A DNA stretch of 64,000 nt from Rudanella paleaurantiibacter (GTDB lineage: Bacteria; Bacteroidota; Bacteroidia; Cytophagales; Spirosomataceae), in NCBI RefSeq assembly GCF_009184635.1, contig NZ_WELI01000011.1:124001-188000 (forward strand), in the 5' to 3' direction. The position numbers were made by a program, and so were the translations under genes. The notes beneath the pieces are model-generated. The model had not been told where the DNA came from and searched no databases. It was given only the letters and a program-made list of their open reading frames with translations. Below are positions 53,767-62,768 of the stretch, piece after piece. Each line of letters begins with the position of its first letter. The first letter of the stretch is position 1.

Positions 53767-54438
53767 TTAATCTTCGCGCAGAACGTACCCCATACCCACA
53801 ATAGTGTGCAGCAATTTGGGCGAAAAGTCTTTGTCGATTTTTTTACGCAGGTAACTGATATACACGTCGATAACGTTCGTGGCACTATCGAAATTGAGGC
53901 TCCAGACACGCTCACTAATATCGACGCGGGAAATAATCTTGCCCTTGTTAAGCATCAGGTACTCCATCAGGGCATACTCGCGGGTGGTCAGGTCAATACG
54001 CTTGCCCGCCCGCGTTACGGTCTTGGCGTCGAGGTTTAGTTCCAGGTCGGCCAATCGGAGTATTTGCCCGCGTTTGGTACCACTCCGGCGGGTGAGGGCG
54101 CGCACCCGTAGCAGCAGCTCGGCAAATTCAAAGGGCTTGGCGAGGTAATCGTCGGCCCCGGCACCAAAGCCGTCCGATTTATCCGCCAGGCTGTCCAGCG
54201 CGGTAAGCATCAGTACCGGCACAGCCTCATTCTCGGCGCGGATGTGTCGGCACAGTTCAAAGCCGTTCATCTGCGGCAGGTTAACGTCCAGAATAATCAC
54301 ATCATACATATCCCGCCGAAAGAGCGAAAGGCCCATGCGCCCGTCATAAGCCACTTCAACCTCGTACCCCTCGGCCGACATTCCTTTGCGGATAAAGGAA
54401 GCCAGCCGTTCTTCGTCTTCAACTAAAAGTATTTTCAT
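53767..54438 (-). CDS. OmpR/PhoB-family response regulator
   Basis: This 223-residue regulator has a receiver domain with Asp51 (VIILDVNLPQMNG) and a C-terminal winged helix (TREYALMEYLMLNKGKIISR; TNVIDVYISYLRKKID). It precedes the kinase by 19 bp on the minus strand and is CusR-like. Its likely target is the efflux operon downstream through the ATTAGA repeats at 52350-52389, and perhaps itself through the palindrome at 54466. Confidence 0.94.
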   Translation of the reverse strand: MKILLVEDEERLASFIRKGMSAEGYEVEVAYDGRMGLSLFRRDMYDVIILDVNLPQMNGFELCRHIRAENEAVPVLMLTALDSLADKSDGFGAGADDYLAKPFEFAELLLRVRALTRRSGTKRGQILRLADLELNLDAKTVTRAGKRIDLTTREYALMEYLMLNKGKIISRVDISERVWSLNFDSATNVIDVYISYLRKKIDKDFSPKLLHTIVGMGYVLRED

Positions 54439-54465
54439 GGAACGTTTGGGAGTCTAATACAAGTA

Positions 54466-54478
54466 GCAAAGGCTTTGC
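54466..54478. promoter_or_regulatory. Palindrome upstream of the response regulator gene
   Basis: GCAAAG-G-CTTTGC is a perfect 6-bp dyad with 1-bp spacer, 28 bp upstream of the regulator start. It sits in the 170-bp divergent region with the DUF1593 gene and could be an operator. The support is only symmetry and position. Confidence 0.3.
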
Positions 54479-54608
54479 CCGACCCGAATCGAAACCCTGC
54501 GGCTAAGTTAATACTCCGGTTGCTGAATAGTATAAAACCAGTCACAGGTGGTTTACCTTCACGATACCCAATTGGGCCTACCGTAACGTGACTGTAAACT
54601 TCCGACGC

Positions 54609-56210
54609 ATGAAAAGCAATCTGCCAAAACTGGTTCATTACCTGCAAGCTGTACTTGTTCTGTTTTGCTTTGGCAGCCAATCCGCAGCCGCACAAACCCT
54701 CGCCCGGCCCCGGATTGTGGTTACGGCCGACCCTGAGCTGGATGATAACAACTCACTTATCCGGTTTCTGCTGTATAGCAGCGACCTGAACATTGAGGGG
54801 TTGATCTATGCCAGCAGCGGCTACCATTGGAAAGGCGACGGCAAGGGAACCCGCTGGTTTGTGCCCGGCCGGGAGTACACGCGGTTTGGCCTGAATCTGT
54901 GCCCCTGCGAATCATGGCGGTGGGCCAAGGACGAACGGTTTATTCACGACATCGTGGATGCGTATGCGAAGGTGTACCCGAACCTCAAAATTCACAATAC
55001 CCGCTACCCGGCTCCGGCTGAACTGAAGGCTAAAATCCGCTACGGAAACATTGAGTTTGACGGGGACTACTCGAAGGATACACCCGGCTCTGAGCTGATA
55101 AAGTCGTTGATACTCGACGATAAACCGGGGCCTCTTTACATTACAGCCTGGGGCGGGCAAAGCACCATCGCCCGGGCGCTCAAATCCATTCAGGAGCAGT
55201 ACGAATACACCGCACAGTGGGAGGCTATCAAAGCGAAAATAGCACGCAAAGTTGTGTTGCTGCCTTCGGGTGATCAGGATGATACGTACGCTACGTACAT
55301 CGCACCCAACTGGCCAGCTATTGAATACCGTCAGTTCAAAGGGGGACCTAACTACGGCTATGGGGCACAACTCGGAGCCCGCGCTGAAGATGCGCCGTAC
55401 CTGACTGCGAACTGGATGAGTGAAAACGTAACCGGCCGGGGGCCGCTGGGCGCACTTTACCGCGTTTGGGGCGACGGGAAGCAAATGGTTAAAGACGACA
55501 AACTCGATTATTTTGGGTTGACTGGCTACACCAACGAGCAACTCAAAAAAATGGGTTATGCCGTCTGGATGCCGGTGCAGCCTAAGGGGGCGTGGCTTGG
55601 CGAGGGCGACAACCACACGTTTATGAATATGCTCGGCAATGGCTTGCGGGCCTATGAACTCGGTTCCTTTGGGGGTTGGGGTGGTCAGGGCATCGATCGG
55701 GAGGAAAGCAAGAAAAATTCCATGTTTGGCCTGGCAACGTCGCTCGATACGAGTGCCAGTGCCATGGCCAACGCGCTGAGTACCGCCAATACCCGTATGG
55801 CTAAAAACGCGAATACGTTCCCCAACTTTTTCCCGTATGCCCAGCGCGATTTTGCCGCCCGGATGAAATGGTCGGTAACTCCTCGGTTTGCCGATGCGAA
55901 TCATGAACCCGTGGTTCGGGTGGAAGGGCCGCTCACGGTGATGGCGTCGGCTGGTCAAACGATTCGGCTCAACGGCCTGGTGTCTGACCCTGACGGGCAA
56001 TCAGTTGCGGTTCGGTGGTGGCAATTTCGGGTAGGCACTTACCCCGGTGAGGTAACCATAACGAGTCCCAACGCACCCCGAACCGAAATCTTGATTCCGA
56101 AAGATGCCAAAGGTGGGCAAACCATTCACCTGATTCTGGAGGCAACTGACACCGGTAGCCCGGCCCTAACCCGGTACGTGCGGGTGGTTGTGAAGGTGCG
56201 CGAGAACTAA
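54609..56210 (+). CDS. Secreted DUF1593 protein (nucleoside-hydrolase-like, Sde_0182 type)
   Basis: This 533-residue exported protein has a signal peptide (LQAVLVLFCFGSQSAAAQ) and a nucleoside-hydrolase-like domain. The Asp-rich motif is VVTADPELDDNNSLIRFLLY, followed by IEGLIYASSGYHWKG and FDGDYSKDTPGSELI. The C-terminal beta domain has RLNGLVSDPDGQSVAVRWWQ. Relatives are linked to plant polysaccharide use; the reaction is not settled. The ATG at 54609 puts the signal peptide at the N terminus. It is divergent from the two-component system. Confidence 0.87.
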   Translation: MKSNLPKLVHYLQAVLVLFCFGSQSAAAQTLARPRIVVTADPELDDNNSLIRFLLYSSDLNIEGLIYASSGYHWKGDGKGTRWFVPGREYTRFGLNLCPCESWRWAKDERFIHDIVDAYAKVYPNLKIHNTRYPAPAELKAKIRYGNIEFDGDYSKDTPGSELIKSLILDDKPGPLYITAWGGQSTIARALKSIQEQYEYTAQWEAIKAKIARKVVLLPSGDQDDTYATYIAPNWPAIEYRQFKGGPNYGYGAQLGARAEDAPYLTANWMSENVTGRGPLGALYRVWGDGKQMVKDDKLDYFGLTGYTNEQLKKMGYAVWMPVQPKGAWLGEGDNHTFMNMLGNGLRAYELGSFGGWGGQGIDREESKKNSMFGLATSLDTSASAMANALSTANTRMAKNANTFPNFFPYAQRDFAARMKWSVTPRFADANHEPVVRVEGPLTVMASAGQTIRLNGLVSDPDGQSVAVRWWQFRVGTYPGEVTITSPNAPRTEILIPKDAKGGQTIHLILEATDTGSPALTRYVRVVVKVREN

Positions 56211-56239
56211 CGAACCTCATTTCTGCCTACCTTTGTTCT

Positions 56240-56632
56240 ATGAAATCGGTGACCGCTTTGTGTTTGGGTATGCTGCTCCTGGTAGGCAGTCTGTTTCCGC
56301 AGACTGACGTGGAGGAGGTATTCAAGCTGCCCGGGCTGGTCACCCATTATCAGTGGCACAAACAGATTGCCAAAGGGGATATTGACATCTGGCAGTTTTT
56401 GGAGATGCACTACGGTCTGTCTTCCAAACATGCCAAAACGGATCATGAAGGTGTCAAAATTCCGCTGTATAATCACTTGTCGGCGGGCTTTGTCTTTGTG
56501 CTGACGCCCCCTCAGTTTGTCCCGGCCCGATTGGAGTCTTTTCTCAACTGGCCCTCAATTCACTTTACGTACGAGAATCTGTACACCTTTCTGCGGGTAG
56601 CTCCGCTCCTCCAGCCGCCCCGGCTCGGATAA
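56240..56632 (+). CDS. Small exported protein of a metal-efflux locus
   Basis: This 130-residue protein has a signal peptide (MKSVTALCLGMLLLVGSLFP). Its core has repeated His and aromatic residues (LVTHYQWHKQIAKGDIDIWQ; DHEGVKIPLYNHLSAGFVFV). It lies just upstream of the CusA-like pump, a common arrangement in Bacteroidota, so it probably serves metal handling, perhaps binding. No known domain is recognised. Confidence 0.65.
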   Translation: MKSVTALCLGMLLLVGSLFPQTDVEEVFKLPGLVTHYQWHKQIAKGDIDIWQFLEMHYGLSSKHAKTDHEGVKIPLYNHLSAGFVFVLTPPQFVPARLESFLNWPSIHFTYENLYTFLRVAPLLQPPRLG

Positions 56633-56660
56633 CGCCCCCTTTTTCTGCCTTTACACGCTC

Positions 56661-56681
56661 GGCTTATCGTTTCGATAAGCC
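56661..56681. promoter_or_regulatory. Perfect 9-bp hairpin ahead of the metal pump gene
   Basis: GGCTTATCG-TTT-CGATAAGCC lies 37 bp upstream of the CusA-like start. It may be an operator or an mRNA stem in the 85-bp gap after the small exported protein. Confidence 0.4.
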
Positions 56682-56717
56682 CAGTTGAGGCTATGTTTCA
56701 ACGCGTTATCCATTTTT

Positions 56718-59700
56718 ATGCTACATACAATCATTCAGTTCAGCATCCGCCAAAAGCTGATGGTGGGGCTGGGCGTGTTGGCGCTGATTGCCTGGGGCTT
56801 GTATGCCCTGCAACAGCTGCCCATCGACGCCATTCCTGACATTACCAATAATCAGGTGCAGGTTATCACGCAGGTGCCTTCGTTGGCCGCGCAGGAAACC
56901 GAGCAGTTTATCACATTTCCGCTCGAAACTACTTTACGAAACGTACCCGGCGTTACCGAAATTCGGTCGATTTCTCGATTCGGCTTGTCGGTAATTACCG
57001 TGGTTTTTGACGATGCTACCCCGACGTTTCAGGCCCGTCAGCTTGTGACCGAGCAGCTCAAAGCCGCCGAAGGGAGCCTGACTATGGGGACTCCGCAGCT
57101 GGCCCCCATCACCACTGGTCTGGGCGAAATTTACCAATATGTCATTCACCCGAAGGCCGGTTTTGAACAACGCTACTCCGCCACCGACCTCCGAACGGTG
57201 CAGGACTGGATCGTGAAACGGCAACTCGCGGGGGTACCCGGTGTAGTCGACATCAGCAGTTTGGGCGGCTATCTGAAAGAATACGAGGTACGTATTAATC
57301 CAGAGCGGCTGCACGGGATGAACACAACCCTGACCGAAGTGATGGACGCTTTGGCCGATAACAACGCCAACACCGGGGGGAGTTATATCGAAAAAGGCCC
57401 CGAAGCCTTCTTTATTCGGGGTGAAGGGATGGTTAAAACAGCCGAAGAAATCGGGCAGATTGTCGTGAAAAATGTGGGGGCTACCCCAATCCTTATTCGT
57501 GATGTGGCCGATGTTGGCGAGGGCCATGCCGTGCGGTACGGTGCCATGACCCGCAACGGAAAAGGAGAGGTAGTTGGCGGTATTGTACTGATGCTCAAAG
57601 GGGCATCCTCTGAAAAAACCATCGCGGGCGTTAAAGAGCGAATTGTCGAAATTCAGAAGAGCTTGCCTGAGGGGCTGGTCATTGAGCCATTTCTGGACCG
57701 TAAAGTGCTCATCGACAAGGCCATTCATACCGTGACCAAGAACCTCATTGAAGGGGGGCTGATTGTGATGACTGTGCTGCTCTTGCTGCTGGGCAACTGG
57801 CGTGCCGGTCTGGTCGTGGCCTCCGTAATTCCACTTTGTATGCTCTTTGCGCTGGGTATGATGCACGCGTTCGGTGTGTCGGCAAACCTTATGAGCCTGG
57901 GAGCAATCGATTTTGGGCTGCTTGTTGATGGGGCTGTGATTATTGTCGAGAGCATGATTTTTACCATTGTGCACAACCGGGCTACAAAGTCGCAATCAAT
58001 GGACGATGTAGCTCTGGATGCCGCGAGTCGGTTGATGCGGTCGGCCTTGTTTGGTCAGTTGATTATCCTGATTGTGTATGTGCCAATTCTGTCGCTTACG
58101 GGCATTGAAGGTAAGATGTTCAGACCCATGGCCCTGACGGTAGGGTTTGCCATTTTAGGAGCCATGATCCTGTGCGTTACGTACGTGCCTATGATGGCCG
58201 CAACGATGCTCCGCAGCGACATTGAGGAAGAGGGCACCCTGGCCGACCGGATCATGAAATGGCTGTACCGGCTCTATGCCCCCTTGCTCGAGGGGGCCCT
58301 GCGCTGGCGCAAGAGCGTGTTGGCTGCGTCGGTGGGGTTGCTGGCGGGGGCTGTGGGGCTGTTTATGTCGATGGGGGGTGAGTTTATCCCAAATCTCGAC
58401 GAGGGCGATATTGCCATCAGCCTGACCCTGAAACCCGGCTCATCATTGCGGCAAACCATCGAAACCACCCAACGGATGGAGACTATCCTGAAAAATAGCT
58501 TCCCGGAGGTTAACGATGTGATCTCGAAAATTGGTACCGCCGAAATTCCCACAGACCCCATGCCTATTGAAGCGGCCGACATAATGGTGCTGCTCAAGGA
58601 ACCGGATGCGTGGACCTCGGCCGAGACCAAAGAAGAGCTAATCGGCCAAATGGAGCGGGCCCTGAGTGTTATGCCGGGGTTAAACGTGGAGTTTACCCAG
58701 CCTATTCAGCTCCGGTTCAATGAGCTGATGACAGGTGTGAAGTCCGATATTGCGGTCAAAATTTATGGCGAAGACCTGGCTACGCTCTTTGCCAAAGCCA
58801 ATTTGGCGGCTGCTAAAATAAAGTCGATTCCGGGCGTGGCCGACCTGAAAGTAGAACAGATTAGCGGGCTTCCGCAGATGCTCGTTTCGTACAACCGGGC
58901 TCGGCTGGCACAGTACGGCGTGTCGGTAGCGAGTTTAAACCGCATTTTGAAGGCCGCATTTGCGGGTGAGGCAGCCGGGGTCGTGTTTGAAGGGGAAAAG
59001 CGGTTCGATCTGGTGGTACGACTGGACAGCACGTATCGGCAGGACATCGAAAATATCCGTCAGCTTTACGTCGATTTGCCCGGTGGCCAGCAGGTCCCTT
59101 TGGCCGAGTTGGCCACCATTCGCTATCAGGATGCCCCCATGCAGATTTCGCGGGACAACGCCCGGCGCCGGATCACCATTGGCATTAACGTACGGGGTCG
59201 CGACGTGGAGAGTCTGGTGGGCGAAATGAAAACCGTGCTCGAAAAGCAGGTGCCTCTGCCGGCCGGGTACAGCTATACGTTTGGCGGGCAGTTCGAAAAT
59301 CTGGTCAAAGCCAAAGAAAGGCTGGGCGTTGCCGTCCCGCTTGCCCTGGTGCTCATTGGCTTACTCCTCTATTTTACGTTTGGCTCGGCCCAGCAGGCTC
59401 TGCTTATTTTTTCGGCCATCCCGCTGTCGGCCATTGGTGGGGTAGTGGCCCTCTGGTTGCGCGGTATGCCGTTTAGCATATCGGCCGGGGTGGGCTTTAT
59501 TGCCCTGTTCGGGATAGCCGTGCTGAACGGAATCGTGCTGATTAGCTACTTCAATGAGTTGCAAAAAGAAGGCGTGGCCGATGCGCTCAAACGGGTCAGG
59601 CAGGGAACGGCCGTGCGGTTTCGGCCCGTAGTCATGACGGCTGCTGTGGCCTCGATGGGCTTTTTGCCCATGGCCCTGTCGACCTCGGCTGGGGCTGAGG

Positions 59701-59813
59701 TGCAAAAGCCGCTGGCTACCGTTGTAATTGGCGGGCTGGTGTCGGCTACGCTGCTCACGTTGGTGGTGTTGCCGGTATTGTATAGTCTGTCTGCTCACAA
59801 AACAAAATCGTAA
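56718..59813 (+). CDS. Heavy-metal RND efflux pump (CusA/CzcA family)
   Basis: This 1,031-residue inner-membrane pump has QKLMVGLGVLALIAWGLYAL at the N terminus, TQVPSLAAQETEQFITFPLE (first periplasmic loop), the HME signature DFGLLVDGAVIIVES in the fourth span and GEFIPNLDEGDIAISLTLKP. The start at 56718 is the first ATG giving a normal N-terminal span. It exports divalent or monovalent metal; the sequence alone does not separate Co/Zn/Cd from Cu/Ag. The adaptor gene follows at 3 bp. No outer-membrane channel gene lies in this cluster. Confidence 0.94.
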   Translation: MLHTIIQFSIRQKLMVGLGVLALIAWGLYALQQLPIDAIPDITNNQVQVITQVPSLAAQETEQFITFPLETTLRNVPGVTEIRSISRFGLSVITVVFDDATPTFQARQLVTEQLKAAEGSLTMGTPQLAPITTGLGEIYQYVIHPKAGFEQRYSATDLRTVQDWIVKRQLAGVPGVVDISSLGGYLKEYEVRINPERLHGMNTTLTEVMDALADNNANTGGSYIEKGPEAFFIRGEGMVKTAEEIGQIVVKNVGATPILIRDVADVGEGHAVRYGAMTRNGKGEVVGGIVLMLKGASSEKTIAGVKERIVEIQKSLPEGLVIEPFLDRKVLIDKAIHTVTKNLIEGGLIVMTVLLLLLGNWRAGLVVASVIPLCMLFALGMMHAFGVSANLMSLGAIDFGLLVDGAVIIVESMIFTIVHNRATKSQSMDDVALDAASRLMRSALFGQLIILIVYVPILSLTGIEGKMFRPMALTVGFAILGAMILCVTYVPMMAATMLRSDIEEEGTLADRIMKWLYRLYAPLLEGALRWRKSVLAASVGLLAGAVGLFMSMGGEFIPNLDEGDIAISLTLKPGSSLRQTIETTQRMETILKNSFPEVNDVISKIGTAEIPTDPMPIEAADIMVLLKEPDAWTSAETKEELIGQMERALSVMPGLNVEFTQPIQLRFNELMTGVKSDIAVKIYGEDLATLFAKANLAAAKIKSIPGVADLKVEQISGLPQMLVSYNRARLAQYGVSVASLNRILKAAFAGEAAGVVFEGEKRFDLVVRLDSTYRQDIENIRQLYVDLPGGQQVPLAELATIRYQDAPMQISRDNARRRITIGINVRGRDVESLVGEMKTVLEKQVPLPAGYSYTFGGQFENLVKAKERLGVAVPLALVLIGLLLYFTFGSAQQALLIFSAIPLSAIGGVVALWLRGMPFSISAGVGFIALFGIAVLNGIVLISYFNELQKEGVADALKRVRQGTAVRFRPVVMTAAVASMGFLPMALSTSAGAEVQKPLATVVIGGLVSATLLTLVVLPVLYSLSAHKTKS

Positions 59814-59816
59814 TCC

Positions 59817-60980
59817 ATGAAAACATCACTCATCTATAAAGCAGTGCTTATTAGCCTGTCGGGTACCTTGTTCGCCTGTTCGGGGAAAGAAGCCGATACC
59901 CCGACCCAAACACCGGAGCAGACCCAAATCCGGTCGGTGACCATTACGGAAGCGCAATTCCGGGAAACGGGGATAGAGCTGGGCCCACCGGATACCCTAA
60001 CCCTCGGCGACATGATTCAGGCAACGGGTAAAGTAGAGGCTCCGCCCGACCACTGGGCCACGGTTCACGCGCCCATGGGCGGGTATGTGCGGGCCACCCG
60101 ATTGGTTGAGGGCGATTTTGTGCGTAAAGGTCAGGTGTTGGCCGTGCTCGAACACCCCGATTATGTAAAGCTGCAACAGGAATACTTACAGGCCCTTACC
60201 CGTAGTCGGTTTGAACAGCAGGAGCTGGATCGCCAAACTGAGCTGGCTCGTGAGGAGGTGGGGGCACGGCGCAAGTTGCAGGAGTCATCGGCCGCCTACG
60301 AAACTACCCGCGCCCTGCTGGCGTCATTGGAGGCTCAACTGGCTCAGCTTCATTTGCCACTGGCCTCGCTGCGCCGGGGAACCATTAGCCGCACGATTAC
60401 GCTTCTGGCACCTATTAGCGGGTATGTCGACAAGGTTAATCTGCGGCTTGGGCAATACGTGGGGCCTACTGATGGGCTGGTCGAGATTGTGAACAAAGAC
60501 CACCTGTACCTTGAATTACGGGTGTTTGAGAGTGATATTCGGAAAGTGCGCGAAGGGCAGCGCGTGGTGTTTTCGGTGGCTCAGCAGCAAACCGGCCCGT
60601 TAGAAGCTGTGGTGTACCGGGTTGGGCAGTCGTTCGACGATCAGACCCGAACGGTGCTGGTTCATGCCAACCTGAAAGCCCGCGATTATAGCCGATTGTT
60701 TGCTGGCTCGTACGTGCGGGCTACCATTCAGGCCAATCCCCGACAGGTGGTGGCCCTGCCCGAAGATGCCGTTGTTCGGGAGGGTAATCGGGCTTATGTG
60801 TACGTTCAGCAGCCAGCTCAAGCCAGCGGTGAACAGGTTTTTACCCTCGTTCCGATTCAGACCGGGGTGACGCAGAATCACCGGATCGAGGTAATTCTGT
60901 CAAAAGAGATAAACCGGGCAGCCATTGTTCGGCAGGGTGCTTACTTTATCAGCGCCGAACGGGCCAAAATGGCTGGTTAA
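59817..60980 (+). CDS. Metal RND adaptor lipoprotein (CusB/CzcB-like)
   Basis: This 387-residue adaptor has a lipobox (TLFAC near residue 21), a lipoyl-like half with ATVHAPMGGYVRATRLVEGD and VRKGQVLAVLEHPDYVKLQ, a helical hairpin (RSRFEQQELDRQTELAREEV) and a C-terminal half VQQPAQASGEQVFTLVPIQT. It follows the pump gene by 3 bp and forms the periplasmic part of a metal efflux complex. The outer-membrane partner must be encoded elsewhere. Confidence 0.92.
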   Translation: MKTSLIYKAVLISLSGTLFACSGKEADTPTQTPEQTQIRSVTITEAQFRETGIELGPPDTLTLGDMIQATGKVEAPPDHWATVHAPMGGYVRATRLVEGDFVRKGQVLAVLEHPDYVKLQQEYLQALTRSRFEQQELDRQTELAREEVGARRKLQESSAAYETTRALLASLEAQLAQLHLPLASLRRGTISRTITLLAPISGYVDKVNLRLGQYVGPTDGLVEIVNKDHLYLELRVFESDIRKVREGQRVVFSVAQQQTGPLEAVVYRVGQSFDDQTRTVLVHANLKARDYSRLFAGSYVRATIQANPRQVVALPEDAVVREGNRAYVYVQQPAQASGEQVFTLVPIQTGVTQNHRIEVILSKEINRAAIVRQGAYFISAERAKMAG

Positions 60981-60998
60981 GGAGGGTATGGGGAATAG

Positions 60999-61086
60999 GC
61001 ACGCGGATGACACGGATTAAATCCATTTTCGCGGATTATTCTGGCTGATCCGGTGTACATCTGCCCAATTCGCGTCATCCGCGTGC
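60999..61086. repeat. Imperfect inverted repeat after the metal-efflux genes
   Basis: GCACGCGGATGAC (60999-61011) is matched exactly by its complement at 61074-61086, and matching continues a few bases inward. The inner sequence includes a second copy-like ATTTTCGCGGATTATT. It lies 18 bp after the adaptor stop and may end that transcript. It looks like a dispersed spacer repeat. Confidence 0.5.
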
Positions 61087-61128
61087 TATTGCAACCGATT
61101 GGTTAATTCACAAGAATTGGACATCTAG

Positions 61129-61136
61129 TACCTTTG
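61129..61136 (+). promoter_or_regulatory. Possible Bacteroidota -7 element
   Basis: TACCTTTG matches TAnnTTTG exactly and lies 28 bp before the ATG at 61165. No TTG stands at the usual -33 distance, so the site is tentative. Confidence 0.35.
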
Positions 61137-61164
61137 ATTTTCGCTCGTTATATAACCACACACG

Positions 61165-61671
61165 ATGAACGTATACCGGCTTTTGTTTTTGGTCATGTTC
61201 TATATCGGGAGCATGGCCAACCTACAGGCGCAAACTAAGCCAGCCGCCGTGCTCGATACAACAGCCTTCGTCAAATCGACACACACCCTAATCTGGCATA
61301 ATTTTGGGAAGCTATCAAGGCCCATTATGAGTAAAATGTATGATAGTCCACGTGGTTTTGAGGGTTTAGTTTTTATACGATTTGATGTCAACGGCGTAGG
61401 GCAAGCGGAAAACAATCGTCTATCTCGTGCTATTAATCCACAGTTTGAGGCTGCCTTGGAAAAGGCCATCACCGAAAGCTTTAGCCAGTTACAGAGGCAT
61501 TCTGTTGCCGTACTTCATGGGTGTTATTTATTGCCATTATTTGTGTCGATCAGTCGCAGTAAGCCCATATATGAACCCGAGTCACAATCCGAATTCAATG
61601 TACTCTACAACCGAGAACTGTTCGTCAACTGCATCTTATTTCCGTCAAACACGGTAGCCTACGCTCGTTAA
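61165..61671 (+). CDS. Secreted hypothetical protein
   Basis: This 168-residue protein has a signal peptide (LLFLVMFYIGSMANLQAQ). The middle part FVRFD-like stretch reads GLVFIRFDVNGVGQAENNRL, then INPQFEAALEKAITESFSQL, which vaguely resembles a TonB C-terminal-type or related repeat fold. No family can be assigned. It stands alone downstream of a -7-like element and 24 bp before the DUF1016 gene. Confidence 0.55.
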   Translation: MNVYRLLFLVMFYIGSMANLQAQTKPAAVLDTTAFVKSTHTLIWHNFGKLSRPIMSKMYDSPRGFEGLVFIRFDVNGVGQAENNRLSRAINPQFEAALEKAITESFSQLQRHSVAVLHGCYLLPLFVSISRSKPIYEPESQSEFNVLYNRELFVNCILFPSNTVAYAR

Positions 61672-61695
61672 CTGGCCGCTAATTTTCCCTAAACA

Positions 61696-62640
61696 ATGAA
61701 TCCCGAATCGCCAACCGAACCCATTGAACTGTATCGTTACCTGCGAACGCTGGTCGAAGCCGCTCAGTCAGACAGTGACCCGACACCCAAATTTGCCCTG
61801 GTCGAAGCATATTGGCATATCGGTCGTATTGTGGTAGAAATTGAACAGCAAGGCCAACACCGCGCCGACTACGGTATTCATCTGATTGAAGCCCTCTCCG
61901 ATCAGCTTACACAGGCTTTTGGTAAAGGGTACGGTATGTCGAATATGTGGCGGTTCAAGCAGTTTTTTTTGGCATTCCCAATTCTCGCCACAAATGGGCG
62001 AGAATTTATAAACCTTCGAAATCATCTGCGCACTGAGCTAACGTGGTCACACTACCGCGTGCTCATGAGTCTCGAAAATGTGCAGGAACGCGATTTTTAC
62101 ATCACACAAGCCGCCGACGAGCGATGGACCGTCCGATTCATGCAACGCATGATTCGGTCACGGTACTACTACCATGTCGGGCTGGAAGACAACGAGCTGC
62201 TGCCCAGCAAAACGAACCGGCGCGATGCACCCAACGGACCATTGGTCGGCTCCTCCCCTACCCCCTCAGTTGTGGGCGGTACGAAGCGGAGTCGGTTGGC
62301 GGCCGTCAAAAAAATTCTGCTGAAACGGTATGTGGGGTTTGCCTTTGTAGGGCAACGGCAGTACGTAAGTGTTCGGGGGAAAGACTACTGGGTAGAGCTT
62401 GTCTTTTTTCATATCGTACTGGGCCGGTTTGTATTGGTGCAACTTAGCACGCACAGCCCGGCAGCGCTCGCCGAGTTCCGGCTCATTCTGGATAGCTACG
62501 CCCAAAAACAGCCACCCACCATCCCTACCCTACCGGTTGGTTTGCTGGTGGATGAAGCTGGGCGGGTAAAATACGCAACCACAAGCGGAGAGGTACGGCT
62601 GGGTCAGGATGAAGAGGCCGTGTTGCCACTATCATTTTAA
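61696..62640 (+). CDS. DUF1016 (YhcG-type) protein with degenerate nuclease motif
   Basis: This 314-residue protein keeps the DUF1016 N-terminal domain (VEAYWHIGRIVVEIEQQGQH; YGMSNMWRFKQFF; LTWSHYRVLMSLENVQERDF) and the start of the PDDEXK domain (KRYVGFAFVGQRQYVSVRGK). In family members the nuclease core reads IDLLFYH ... IDLK; here it reads VELVFFH ... VQLST, so the Asp, acidic and Lys residues appear lost. The fold is likely kept, the nuclease activity probably not. It may be a decaying defence-related gene or a repurposed DNA-binding protein. It has no restriction-modification partner here. Confidence 0.82.
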   Translation: MNPESPTEPIELYRYLRTLVEAAQSDSDPTPKFALVEAYWHIGRIVVEIEQQGQHRADYGIHLIEALSDQLTQAFGKGYGMSNMWRFKQFFLAFPILATNGREFINLRNHLRTELTWSHYRVLMSLENVQERDFYITQAADERWTVRFMQRMIRSRYYYHVGLEDNELLPSKTNRRDAPNGPLVGSSPTPSVVGGTKRSRLAAVKKILLKRYVGFAFVGQRQYVSVRGKDYWVELVFFHIVLGRFVLVQLSTHSPAALAEFRLILDSYAQKQPPTIPTLPVGLLVDEAGRVKYATTSGEVRLGQDEEAVLPLSF

Positions 62641-62768
62641 GATAAAGCCAGAAAATCACGTATTGAGTGAAGCAACAAAGCCTTTGTGCCCTGTATGATT
62701 TCATCGACTTCCAGCAACCTTTGAAAGTTAATAACAGGGGAAGCCGTGTACTATCACAAATCCGACAC

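Noticed and set aside
54912-56000. 362-residue minus-strand frame opposite the DUF1593 gene
   Set aside because: Shadow of a signal-peptide-bearing gene with family motifs on the plus strand.
56934-57995. 353-residue minus-strand frame opposite the metal pump
   Set aside because: Shadow of the HME-RND gene; no independent motif.
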